Made by a program: the position numbers and the translations under genes. Under the pieces are notes generated by a model. That model searched no databases. It saw only the letters and a list, made by a program, of their open reading frames with translations, and was not told the origin of the DNA. This document shows, piece after piece, positions 1 to 11,399 of a DNA stretch of 64,000 nt (position 1 is the first letter of the stretch; the number at the start of each line of letters is the position of its first letter). This DNA comes from Moringa oleifera (taxonomy: Eukaryota; Streptophyta; Magnoliopsida; Brassicales; Moringaceae). The DNA lies in the NCBI GenBank assembly GCA_021397835.1, contig JAJFZO010000566.1:7746001-7810000 (forward strand). The letters run 5' to 3'.

Positions 1-1941
1 AATCCTCATTCGTACTCATATTGGCTAAATCTAGCATAGTGAGTCTCATTTCGATATGTGAATAAATGTCTTTAAAAGGCATGTCGATGAAAGAGGACTG
101 AGAACCATAAGGCGAGCATCAAAATGCTAGCACAAATAACTCACATAGACATGCATGATAAGGTGTGTAGGGCAAACCAAGCCATCACTTTTACCAGATA
201 TAGGTCCAGATAATGTAAGAGCCTACTACTGAAACCTAACCCGTAAGGGGCTAAGGTCCAAGGGATGTACTGCTAAAACTGTCTCCTTACCCAAGGGTCC
301 AATTTCATATAAGTTTAACTCCTCCAATAATGAGAGAAACTTCGCACATAATGGCTAAAGTCCTTTTTAAAAAAAAAAAAAACCATTAACTTCGCAAGGG
401 ACAAAATAAGTAAGGTAGAGATTAAATTAAGCATAAAAGTTTTAAGAATCAGAGGATAGAACTTCTTAATACTTGCCAGGAACCGATGTAATTAGGATAA
501 AAGCTTGCCATGACTTCCAAGCAAGCTGTGTTAGGTCACACTTCTTGAAGTTCTAACCTAGTAACATAACACTACTCTAAAATGAATCTATTTCAATAAC
601 TTGAAATGCTCATATCTGATCTAGCCATTACATTTGGAGGTTGATCGACAAGAGATGTTACTTCCTTTCAATCAATAATGAGAAGGCCACGTCACCCACG
701 AGAACTTTATTTCACTATACTATATATTTTTTTGGAATTGTATTTTCTTTGCCTGCACAACTACTATGCTTAAGCTTGGCTAGTTGATCCTTTAGTCATA
801 ACTCCAAGCGAAGAAGTTTATGTATTTCTTGAGGAAATAGATCGAATTAGAGTTTTCGGCCTCAACTTATGTCAGCAAAATGTTTAATGAACATGGGCTT
901 GCGGATTTTCCTTAGCACCCAAATTTCTCTATTAACTTCATCTTTAGTGGGTAGAAGGAAGAAGATAGCATATGAACATCAAGTGGAGCAAGGTGGAGCA
1001 CTCTTCGAACCAAATAAGCATATAGAATGATTTGAACCAATAACAATAACCAACCAATTGTAAGGGCTGGCCAAACAAAGGGCACAAAAGATCGTTAACT
1101 CTTATTGTTATTACAAGCCTAAAGGCGAAGGGTGGGACATTAATCCAAAGAACAAGTACAATACAAAGCCCTTCTTCCATGAAAGAAAGGATCAGACAAA
1201 AGGTAGAAAAGCTAAGATAAAGTCGCTTCCTTAATCACTCAGGTACGACTTTATTAAGTAAATTAACTTTATCTTTACTAGTAGCCATGGTAGGCATAAT
1301 TTAACTTGAGCTCTTTAAAGCCTTTCATGCCTCACTTCACTAGTGCTTTTCACTAGATCTTTTTTGAAGCAACAAGAACTCTTTCCTTATGAAAGGGTCT
1401 CATTTTCCTGCATGGGCTTTCCCCAAGGGGTATGTAATAAGTCTTACCTAGCCAGATCTTAAGATCTCATGGCTTAGTAATCTGCAGACGCTTCATATGA
1501 AGCCAAATCTACTAAATAGGATAATCCACTGATCTAGATAGGTGAGTTCGTATATAACCAAGGAAGAACAAGGGAAAACTCAACCAGAAGATGAGTTAAC
1601 CTAAACGCTCATGAACAGAGATTTTTAATACTGAAAAAAAAACTTGGTAGAAGGCCTACAACTAATGTACTTTTGCTTTTTTTCTTGTGCATTCAACCAT
1701 CCTATGGTCAAGCTTTGGACGAAGCTCACACTCGACCCCTTGTTAACATTTTCTCTTTTGTTAAGGAGACTTGTCAATGATGGTGGTTAGCAAAGTGAAT
1801 CTTTCCCCTTTATCTTGAATGATTAGTGTCATTAACCTCTTGGTCCACATTGGATTTGGCATAGCACTGTCATGACTTTCAAAAAATTACTAATTTTCAT
1901 AAGGCACGACTCGAAGAAAGAGATAAATCCAACTTTTAATG

Positions 1942-2215
1942 CACTACAAAAAAATTTAAAAGTAGCAACACAATATAGCGACTGATTTTGTCAGTTGCTA
2001 AATAATAATATAATAGCAACAAATTTACTTCAAAATGAAAATTTTACCATAGCGATGAAACAATGACATATTAATAACACACATTAATGACAGATGCTAT
2101 CTTCATCAGCAAATTTATTTTCAATTCATTTTTTTAATTTTTAATCAATTTAAAAATATGTTAGCAATCAAATTTTAATCGATAGCTAATCAAAGATCTA
2201 GCGATTATAACGCTT
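1942..2215. repeat. Left subterminal repeats of the CACTA element
   Basis: Short degenerate motifs recur next to the left end, such as AGTAGCAAC, ATAGCGACTGATT, TAATAGCAACAAATT and TAATGACAGATGC. The same words in the opposite orientation (AGCGACAGATAAGAATC, AGTAGCGACGAAT, AGTGACAGATG) crowd the right end at about 5055-5277. In CACTA elements such subterminal arrays are the binding sites of the TnpA-type accessory protein. That role is inferred from the family. Confidence 0.7.
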
Positions 2216-2229
2216 CGGTCACTATGTAG

Positions 2230-3260
2230 GAAATCCAGCCTAGCGACCATCTCATGGGCAGTCACAAGGGCTGCAAACTTGTTGCCTTTAAAGGAAGCCA
2301 TAGCCATAAACTTAATGGTTACCTTCGAAGCCAACAACCTCGTCACCTTCGGAGGTGCTGCCTTCGAAGGTAACCATGCAGGGCTATCACAAAAGCAAGT
2401 TGACGACCAGCTTACTGTCTTCGAAGCAAGTTGGCTGCCATGCCTTCCAAGGTAGCCATGTATTGCCGTAAGCTTGTTGCCTCAATTCGAAGGTTACCAT
2501 GCATGGGCACTACCAAGGCAGCCATGACATTCGAAGGTGACTACGATGGCCACGAAGAAGGCAGCCATGGCCTGCAGTGAAGGTAGCCATGGCCTTCGAA
2601 GGTGGCTGCCATGGCCGTAAAACAGGCAGCCCGCCATGAAAGCAGCTACGACACCCACGAAGGTAGCCATAGCACTTATGAAGGCAATCACGAGAGCCCA
2701 TAAAGGCAGCTACAGGCGTCCACGAAGGCAACTACTAGCGCCCAACGAAGGCAGCCACGGTTGCCCACGAAGGCAGCCATGGCCTTCGAAGGTGATAGCC
2801 ATGGCCTCAAAGGCTGCAGCCATGGCATTCGAAGGCGGCAGCCATGGTCACTGTGACAATGAAGGTAGCCAAAACTGCCACGAAAGCCTCCATGCATGGC
2901 CATGAAGGTAGCCATGGCTGCCCTAAAAGCCTCCATGCATGGTTGTGAAGGTAGCCATGGTCGTTGCCAAAGCGTCCATGCATGGCCGCAAAGGCAGCCA
3001 TTCCTACCGCCAAAGCGTCCACGCATGGCCGGAAGGGCAATCATGGCCTTAAGGTGGCAGCGATGGATATCGTGAAAGTGTCCATAAGTGGCCGCGAAAG
3101 CAGCCACGACCTTCGATTCTAGCAGTCGTGGCCTTCGAATCTGGCAGCCGTGGCCTTCGATTCTGGAGTAGACATGGCTGTCGTGAAAGTGGTCATGCAT
3201 GGCCTCGAAGGTGGAAGCCATGGTCACGAAGGCATTACTGCCTTCATTTGATTTTACTTT
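2230..3260. repeat. GC-rich degenerate tandem repeat full of CCATGG palindromes
   Basis: About 1 kb is built from variants of GAAGGTAGCCATGGCCTTC and GGCAGCCATGGCTGCC, recurring roughly every 30-40 bases. The core CCATGG is self-complementary and often sits in longer palindromes. The block is much richer in G and C than the flanks. Long open frames on both strands (for example 2688-3296 minus and 2636-2905 plus) are by-products of the repeat and translate into repetitive Ala/His/Gly/Cys-rich peptides, so I do not call them genes. Confidence 0.85.
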
Positions 3261-3889
3261 CACTATGGAGGCAATGATGGATTGCATTTTCGTCACTAGA
3301 TTTCACTTCTAGCGACCGCCATTTACTTTCCATTAAGTGAATATAAATTAAAACCCTAATTTTTTTTCCTTTTACGCGAGTGTCGTTTCCTCTCCCCCTA
3401 TTTCTATTGTTATCTCTACTTTTATCTTCTGAAACTATTCGCTTTTAGCTAGCTTCATTTGTCCTCTAACTTTATTATTATCTCTGCATCTATCTATACA
3501 CACGATTCTCAAACTTTTCATTTCATCTTCCTGCTCAGCGAGCGGCACCATCTTTCCTCTATTTATCTTGTTGTCTCAAAGCCAAGTCTTTACCACTCTT
3601 TCCCTGCTCAGCATTTTGGTGTGTGCCATTTTCTCCTCTATTTTCTCCACTATGAACAGCTATGTTCTCTTTCCTCTTTACTTACTAATTTGTGTAGTTA
3701 TTTGTTGAAATTATTAATGATGATATTAATGATTGAAAAATCTTGTATAGGAATATTATGATTAGATTTGATAATTATAAAAATATTTTAGATTTTAAAT
3801 AAAATTTTTTGTTATTTATTATATGTTTTAATAAATTTAATTTATGGTATATTATTAGGTAATTATTGAATTTGATTATAATTTAAATA

Positions 3890-4480
3890 AATATTTTAAT
3901 TAGATTTTTATGAAATTTAAATTAGTTAGATATTTATTAAATTTTATAATTATTAATTTTATTTATTAATAAATTTTGTTTATATTAGATTATTTAAAAA
4001 ATAATCTAATTAGTTTGTGATGTAAGATAAATAAGTTGATTAGAGTTTTAAGGAATTTAAATTAGTTAGGTATTAATTAAATTATATAATTGATAATTTT
4101 ATAGGTTAATTAAAAATTTTATTTATATTAAATTAGATAGATAACAGTTTAATTAGAATATAATGTGAAATAAATAATTTAATTAGATTTTTATAAAATT
4201 TAAATTAGTTAGATGTTAATTAAATTTTGCAATTGTTAATTTTATTTATTAGTAAAATTAGTTAATTTGTTATTGATTACATAGATAATAGTTTAATTAC
4301 ATTGTCATTTCATGACATAAATAATTTAATTAATTAGATTTTTTATGAAAATTAATTTACTTAGATGTTGATTAAATTTTTGGAGTTGTTAACTTTATTT
4401 TTTCAAATAAATTTAGTTTATGTTAATTACATATTTACATATAGATGATTATTACTAATGTTGAGTAAATTTATTTATAT
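3890..4480 (+). repeat. AT-rich tandem repeat, about 145-bp period, four copies
   Basis: The phrase TTTAAATTAGTTAGATATT and close variants recur at about 3916, 4056, 4199 and 4350, giving spacings near 140, 143 and 151 bases. Each copy continues with ATTAAATTTT and a run of TTTATTTATT-like sequence. The block is almost pure A and T, in strong contrast with the GC-rich repeat 1 kb to the left in the same transposon. Confidence 0.7.
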
Positions 4481-4688
4481 GTTAATTAATTAAATTAATC
4501 TATTATATGATAATCATACAGTATTACTATTAGCAAAGTTAGACTTCACACATATTCTTTAGATACACCGTTTGAGAATTATTAGTGAACATATATTGTC
4601 CGTCGCGTGTTTGTACGTGCATCAAAATAAATTGTTCAATAACAATTCTTGAATTGTCTATATCGGACAGTTTAGAAATGTAACATTT

Positions 4689-4997
4689 ATGTACAACACA
4701 TGTGTAATTTGTTGTTCATTCTATGAAGGAGCGTATGGAGAGGAAGAACGTAGGACTTTCGAAGAGAGATTGGAGGAGGAGCACAAGGTGAGGGAGCATG
4801 ATCGCATATGCTTCGAGATCGAATTGCAAAAACACTTACAGAGAGAGCTTCATATGAATAAGCGCATCTATAGGATAGAGGCTCTCTTTTTGGGAAGCGG
4901 ACCCCAGCACCACCTAATAATTAAATGTAATTTTTTATATGCATATTATATTTCACGAGAATATAACATATTATCTTGTATTTATGATGTTTTATAA
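4689..4997 (+). CDS. Short coiled-coil-like reading frame inside the CACTA element
   Basis: A 102-codon frame contains a strongly charged stretch (about residues 14-60) with EERRTFEERLEEEHKVREHD followed by an Arg/Lys/Glu-rich segment, the pattern of a coiled coil. Its G+C content is higher than the AT-rich DNA on both sides, which suggests a former exon. The first residues (before about 4728) and the last ones (after about 4915) are AT-rich and probably non-coding, so the true exon may be only about 4728-4915. C-terminal coiled coils are common in plant transposon-associated proteins, but I do not recognise this one. It could equally be a captured host exon. It is absent from copy 2 because of the deletion. 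Confidence 0.35.
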   Translation: MYNTCVICCSFYEGAYGEEERRTFEERLEEEHKVREHDRICFEIELQKHLQRELHMNKRIYRIEALFLGSGPQHHLIIKCNFLYAYYISREYNILSCIYDVL

Positions 4998-5054
4998 ATT
5001 TTAGTTTATTTTATTTTTTAGTTATATTTAAAATTATTTTTACAAAAAATTAAT

Positions 5055-5277
5055 TGTATTAATGACAGATCTATTAGCCACTAATCAATTTGTAACAGAT
5101 GTTAGTCTGACACTAAAATAGCAATAGAATAAAATTTGTTGCTAAACTAGCGACAGATAAGAATCTGTCATTTTAGTAGCGACGAATATTATTCTATCGC
5201 TATCTTTAGTGACAGATGTAAATCGATCATTAATATAGTGATGCATTTATTAGTAGCTAAATTTGGTTATTTTAGTG
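5055..5277. repeat. Right subterminal repeats of the CACTA element
   Basis: Repeated motifs of the AGCGACAGAT or GTGACAGATG type occur in both orientations and end at TTATTTTAGTG. They mirror the left-end motifs of 1942-2215. This end is absent from copy 2 because of the deletion at about 41370. Confidence 0.65.
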
Positions 5278-7490
5278 GGGAAGTAAGGGAAAGGATGGAT
5301 AGAAAGAGCTTATTCAAAGAAGGTGGGTAGTGGGGAAGCGAAGTAACTGTGTTGGCCAATCGTACTTGTTAAGGATTTTAGATTCAAGCAACTCGTTGCT
5401 AGATGATTAATCAAGCTAAAAAAAAAAAAAAATCAATAGTTCTTCCAATCAAGCAAGCAACCAACCAATTCCAACTATTGCAAGTGATAGCCATCAAAGC
5501 AAGAAGTATTGACTTTCAGGATTAAGTAGGAAGAGTGAAACATGACAAGTCTCTCAACTACTAAGCTAATTGGCAGGTTTAAAAAATGGCTACCATGTTA
5601 TTGGTTTGCTATGATTTAGTGGGAAACTAAAAGTGAAGAAAGCTTAGTGCAAGCAACAGAGGTAATCAAGCAGCAATCGCGAGTCGAAGGTCTGATTCCA
5701 CTTAGTGGCAAATTCAACTAATACAAAAGTAACCTTAGCCTTTTTTAAAGCCAATCTACTTGCCTTTTTCTCTCATTTCTTTGTACTACTTTAACTTTCT
5801 ATCAACCACTTAAGTTCAATGAAGGTAATCCCTTCTTCGATGTCCTAAACCAACCATTTTATCCATGAGTTTTTGAATTAATTCTTGCCCTTTCTTCTTT
5901 TGTAAGTAAGCTGCTTGCTCTTTTTTCATGCGTGCTTATACTTGCAAGCTTAGCAATCTTTCTAGGAAGATATGCTTGATGACTACTTACTTAACTTAGT
6001 TCATTCCTTCCTAAGAGAAGATGCAAAAACTCAAAACCTTCTTTAAAAAGAAAAACTCATTTTATAAGCCTAAGCACCCCAACAGAGAGTATGGATATCA
6101 TTGTCTAAAAAATGCATCTTGTTGAGGTTAGAGCAAATGCTAGTATAGTTGCTATTTTTGTACCATTATTACTAGATTAAACACTCTTTTTTCTCTTATT
6201 TTTCAGAGTAGATCTTTTCTTAGTCGAGTCAGGTCCACACTACAGGTTAATCTTTCATTTTTTTGGAGCTTTACTTTACTAATAAGTGTTTGCTGCCCCT
6301 ATATGCTTTAAGCTTATGGACACTTCAAACTCATACCTTCACATTATGCCTTTAGCTTTTATCAACTTGCATGCTAATGAGTCCCTCAAGTTCTATGACT
6401 CGAGTAATAAGAGCTTTACGATACAGCGCAAAAGAACGCCATCTCTCTATTAAGTTGCCTTACCTTTTCGGTATCCCATTGGCTTAACCTGATAATATTT
6501 GTATCATTATCTCATTCTAATGGACTTGTTTGTGTATCTTGTCTTTGGGTTGATAATTTTTATAGTCCACTAGCAAGATAAATATTTTTTATTGGCTTCT
6601 CTATCCCTGAGTCCTCTTTTTCGTCTCTCTTTTACATAAAAACCTTTTTCTCTTTCTTATGCCTTTTATTAAGAATTAGTTTTTATTATTTTATTTTTTA
6701 TCTTACTTCTCGAGATCTGAAGGTTATTCGCTGCAACTACTTTCCATATTAGATCCAAAGGTACTTGATTTCTCTTCATTAGCCTTCACTCTCAAAATTA
6801 TACTATTTCTGTTACTTTCAACAATGTGTTATTGGTTTTTGATCTTCTCGTTATATTTGCAAATTATGGTATCCTATCCCTTTCCTTGACGTCTAAAAAC
6901 GAGTTTATCCACTTTATTCAAGACATCCTTTGCATGGGCTAAATCTCTACACCCTCTGACCATTTTTTCATTCACAGGAATTTCCTTTGCTTGCATCTGG
7001 CTGCCTCTCTTTGATGCTGCAAGTATTCGTTTAGGATTAGGTTGTTTCATCATTACTTGGGTTTACCTCTCTCATTCTAATCTAATGCTGTGGTACTCCA
7101 TTGGAAAATTTGTGAAATAGAGTAATCATAGTAACTATTCATAGTTTTTTTATTCTTAAAGAGGCTCTGACCTCTTCTTACTTTAATTGACTGTTCTTCA
7201 ATGCTTTTCTTCATTTGATTGAGTATACAGACTTTTCTAATTTTTTCATGGGGATTTCTCCTTTTTTTTGTTTTTTTTTTCATTTTCCTTTCCTTTCCTT
7301 TTTTAGGAAAATAAATTAAAAGAAATAAAAACCTCTTTCATTGTATTAGAGCTATATCTTAGGCGTCAACGTGGTTTCAGCATAATGGCTTTGTTTCTTC
7401 GTCTTCGAAAGCACTTATATAAAGTAGCTATGACTTTTTTTTCCACTAGATTTGGCCTATTGAGAAGACCCTCTCCCTATTAGTCAAGCC
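5278..7490. other. Gene-free DNA present only in copy 1
   Basis: I see no credible gene, tRNA or transposon end here. The sequence is rich in CTTT/CTTG and poly-A/T runs (for example around 5415 and 7260-7280). The frame at 7077-7283 (minus) is Lys-rich low-complexity sequence. Bases 5278 to about 7300 have no counterpart in copy 2, where they were lost together with the right half of the CACTA element. Confidence 0.6.
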
Positions 7491-7499
7491 TCTTTGAGA

Positions 7500-8430
7500 A
7501 CCTCAACCTTATAAACCTCCCTCTAAAGGTCTTGTATTTCTTAGGGATTTGAGCAGTTGATTAGCTACTACGATCATGGGCATATTTCTCTTTTTGGTAA
7601 AGACTCTTACATATTTTAAGTCTAATTGGCATTCTTGTCCATCAAAGACCTTTAACATTGTATTGGCGAATGTGGTCCCTACCTCTATTGCCTTGAAAAT
7701 GGAGCCTTTTGCATCTGGTTCATGAAATTAATTGAAGATCATAGGTTATAACAGTCACGTGCTGCCCTAAAATCATTTCTTTTAGGGCTAGACCAACGTA
7801 TCTTTAGTATTTTTGATAGCATGATCAAGATAGGCTCTTCTAGGTGCTTGACTCCTTGTAAAGTATGACTTCTTTATTTTTCAATAGATACGGAAAAAAA
7901 GATAGGCATCAAATTCCTTTAGAATAGAGTTTCCCACACTTTTTTATTGCATTAATGCTATTGCTTGAAGCCTTCAAAGTCTTTCCATAATGTTTGCAGC
8001 CATATTTTCCAATTGTATTTAAGGAAAGATAAGTGGCATGACTATTTTCTTAGAGGATGTTGTGTCATTTTCTTGACAATCACCCTTGGTTATAGTCATT
8101 CTTTACTTTGATTAGCTAGACAATGTCACAATTTCCCATGGATTGGGATAACTGCATATTTTATCCTGTAAGAGATTAGTCAATCTTCATATGACAACTA
8201 TCTACCTAAAAGCGTTTCACAGGTCATTGGCATAGTTGCTCATAGTATTAACATCTTTTTTTCTTTCTTTAAAGTGTTTTTCTTTGCCTTTGATTTTTCC
8301 AAAGATCTTAGCTATACCAAAATCTCATTGATCATAAGGTTTAGTAGTCTGATTAATAGCATAATCTATGCCCAATTTTGCTGCTTTTAATGGCCTTTTA
8401 TTGTTAATAAGTCCTTGATCTGGCATATTG
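7500..8430 (-). pseudogene. Broken protein remnant, family unknown (copy 1)
   Basis: On the minus strand this region carries the decayed counterpart of the frames at 41588-41890 and 42307-42510. Recognisable pieces near 7540-7640 read like the copy-2 peptide ending in MPMIVVANQLLKSLR, but in-frame stops interrupt the rest. That the same frame is legible in both copies indicates a once-coding segment older than the duplication. I cannot assign a family. Confidence 0.35.
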
Positions 8431-9458
8431 TTATTGATTCATTTTCCATTACATTAACATGTCTTGATAAATATGAATTGAAGGTTTGACCTTATGTTTA
8501 ATCATTCTATTCAAGAAGGATCTTTAAATCAATGCTAGGGCAATTTCATAGATTTCAATCTGGCCTTTGATTATTAATGGTTTGCTTTCAAAGGGGGATT
8601 AATTCCCAATAACCCTACTAATAAAGAGACTTGAAGGCAGTAAATGATGCAAACTCTGGAGCATCCTATCTTACAAAGAATAATAAAAGATTTCAAAAGT
8701 ATAACATAACTTAAAGGATTTAAAACTCATGTTTTTGTTAAATAAAAATGACTTATAGTTAGTTCTACTGATAATTGAAAGCGTTAATTGAAAGTCAAAA
8801 CTTCAAATTTTAAAACAAGATTGTTCAATCCTCCCATTTGAGAATACTTCACTCTCCTTAGAGCACTTACATATAAGAAAGGAAGATGTTTAAGGCTTAC
8901 ACATATGCGAACTACAATAAGATCGTAAATTGTAAACTGCACACTTCCTCCCATTGACCTCCCAATGGTAAATAAGAGTTGCAAAATATCCCTCATCCAA
9001 ATAGGGTGTTTGAGCTGATATAATCTAATGTTTTGCATGTGGTGCTTTCTTTGAACTATTCATCTCTATTTGCCTTAGATCCCCCATGCAATGGTCTCAT
9101 CGCAGGTAACCACCCTTTTTGTTGTAGCTTTTCATCCGTTCAACATGGCTTTATTGCTTTTCCTTGCTCTCTGCATCATCAGATCCCCTTATCTATTGGC
9201 TTACTGGCCATTTTATTGAGTTCCTACAAACAGGTAAGCAAGATTTATAGTCTTAACAATAAACAAACGGGTATTTTTTAGGACTAGCCCGCTTCCCATT
9301 CCTCAAAAGAGCAATTCTTCACACATAATTAAAGGAACCATTATAAGATTACCAGAACACTAGATACAGGGACTACCCAAGCTAATGATAGAGGCAAGAA
9401 CACTTTCTGGCCAAGTTCCATTAATTGATCATAATGATATTGTAGAAATGCTACATGA

Positions 9459-9482
9459 TATATATATATATATATATATATG
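9459..9482. repeat. (TA)n microsatellite, copy 1
   Basis: This is a pure TA/AT run of about 24 bases. The same locus in copy 2 (43541-43585) is a longer compound AT/AC/AT repeat. Confidence 0.95.
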
Positions 9483-10504
9483 AGCGAAAAAATAATCACC
9501 TTAATACTAAACTAAATCAAGCCTAAGATCTTTTTAAAAATGGGAAGATCTAGGCTAGGCGGCCAACCTCCTAGAGAGAGCAAGATGCACGTACTAGCTG
9601 AGTAAGGATACAACTCCGTGGACTAGTCATCGGGCCTACTAGGTGGTGTTATCACACCCTTCTCAAAGGAATTGTACGTGACACCCTCAAACCAACATGT
9701 CCTCCCTTTCCATTCCTAGGCAAGCATTTTCATTCATTTATTGATTAATTCAAGGCACTTGTAGCTTACTTTCAAGTCCAAGTGCTAGCGGTAAAAGTTT
9801 GTCACCGAAAGCAAACTTTCAAGCCAAGAAGGAGCCATAAGCACCCCTGTAATCTTTTTAAAGCAAGAAGTAACTTTGAGAAATGATGATTATAAAAATC
9901 ATAATATTAGTAAAGAGGTGTTAGCATACCTATAGTAAGGAGCCTTTTCTTGACCGTTAGTGCCTTACTAATAAGAAGGCTTTTTCTTACTTCTTCAATA
10001 TTACTTTGCCTTTGCTGTCTGTATTTTGCTGGCACAAAAGCTACTATAACTAAAAAAAATGAATGAAGAAAGAAGTCATTAGCATTAGAAAGACTATAGG
10101 GGCATTTCGAGTTTACTACAATACATGTCATGAGGAATAACAAAGCTAAGCCGGATAGTCTTTTTGATGTGAAAAGCCCCAAAACTAGCTACCTTATAGA
10201 AGATAACTAATGTAAGCCTACTCAACTAATCACACAAGTAAATGCCTATTCGCATTACAACTAATAGAAAAAAAATAACAACTACCAAACTAGACTAGTA
10301 GTTAAGTGCTCTTTATTGTTCAGGTCAATCAGGTCTAAGCTTCTTAAGCTCTATGCTGTTGGGGAACTCTATAAGGGGCTGACTACTTTGATTTACTATA
10401 TTTGAGTCATTGAAGTACTTTGGGATTGTTTTCCACATCGAGGGTTTATGCTTATGGGCTAGGGTGAATATTATAGATAAGTAGATCTAGTGGTTAATAA
10501 TCGT

Positions 10505-10795
10505 TTAAACTTAGTAAAGGTTATTGTGGCACCTGTAGTATGATATAAGACTTGTCATAATTCCCATGGACTAATTTATGATGTCTCTATCGCTAGCATT
10601 CATCAAGCAGGCCACATGGATTGGTCAAAGTCTTCTTTGGCTAATGAGACCTTAATCTTAAAGCCCTTAGAGTATTTTTTAGATAGGCACCTTTATGTGC
10701 ATGGGGAATTCGCTACTGATAGATCCTTACCAATGTCGTCCTTCTTCCTTCGCTACCTTTTGACCCATAGGAGTATAAAGTCACAACTTTCAAAC
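10505..10795 (+). pseudogene. Broken protein remnant, family unknown (copy 1)
   Basis: This is the counterpart of 44602-44874. In the frame of the copy-2 peptide it still encodes pieces such as HNSHGLIYDVSIASIHQAG, with substitutions and at least one frame change. A different local frame is open at 10616-10813. Comparison of the copies suggests a former coding segment, but no family is recognised. Confidence 0.3.
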
Positions 10796-11043
10796 ACTCA
10801 CGCTCAATTATGAGACTGCCTGTTGAACATCTGATAATGCATTGCTCTGAACTAAGCTATGCAATAACGAAATCCCTTTGATCCTTGCAGGATGTGCTTG
10901 ATAATCCCCTATAAGACGCTCACTTAGGGACTTCTTACTCAATCTTTTTCACTGGTTAAACATTGTCTAATAAACTCCCTGTTTTGCTCATCCATTTCTT
11001 TAGTTATTTGATCGAGATACTATCATCTAAGTTCCTAAACTTT

Positions 11044-11340
11044 TCATGAATGACAAAGTGTAGATGGCAAGTTGTTATGTAGGTACGGTGCTTGACACAT
11101 AGATAATTCTCTAGCCCTCATAAAAGTTGCATGGGAGTCATCCTTGGAGAGTCTTCCTGAATGATCGTACTGATGAATTCTATTGTACCTTATGTAGCTA
11201 CTGTTATTGATCCTACAAAGCCTATCTAGAGGTTCAGGTTGGATTATAAAAAACGGACAATACATTTTCGTATTTCTATGAGAAGATTTGCGACACCCAC
11301 GATTCTCAATAGTAAGTCGTCGGCATATTGTGCCTAGCAA
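11044..11340 (-). pseudogene. Protein remnant of unknown family (copy 1)
   Basis: This frame of 98 codons contains SSYIRYNRIHQYDHSGRLSK, ATFMRARELSMCQAPYLHNN and LPSTLCHS. The copy-2 frame at 45154-45339 keeps the C-terminal 61 codons nearly unchanged (SGRLSEDESYATFVRVRELS). Preservation in both decayed copies suggests an ancestral coding frame, though a short non-coding match could look the same at this divergence. I do not recognise it. Confidence 0.35.
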
Positions 11341-11399
11341 ATACTTTTTAAGTAATGGGTTTTTAAGGGGGCCAACTTATGGGCTAGGCATCTCTTTGA

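Larger units (their letters stand above)
1942..5277. mobile_element. Non-autonomous CACTA (En/Spm-type) DNA transposon
   Basis: The left end reads CACTACAAAAAAATTT and the right end, on the opposite strand, reads CACTAAAATAACCAAATTT, so both termini have the CACTA signature. The base triplet after the right end is GGG (5278-5280). The triplet before the left end is ATG here but GGG at the equivalent site of copy 2 (39701-39703), so the original 3-bp target-site duplication was probably GGG. The interior of 3.3 kb has no recognisable TNP2 transposase. It holds subterminal repeats, a GC-rich tandem repeat block, an AT-rich 145-bp repeat and one coiled-coil-like reading frame. It is therefore a non-autonomous derivative that would have needed a transposase supplied elsewhere. 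Confidence 0.85.

Noticed and set aside
2688..3296. Longest open frame in the window (202 codons, minus)
   Set aside because: It lies wholly in the CCATGG repeat, overlaps other open frames on both strands and encodes only a repeat-derived peptide. The frame is not kept in copy 2.
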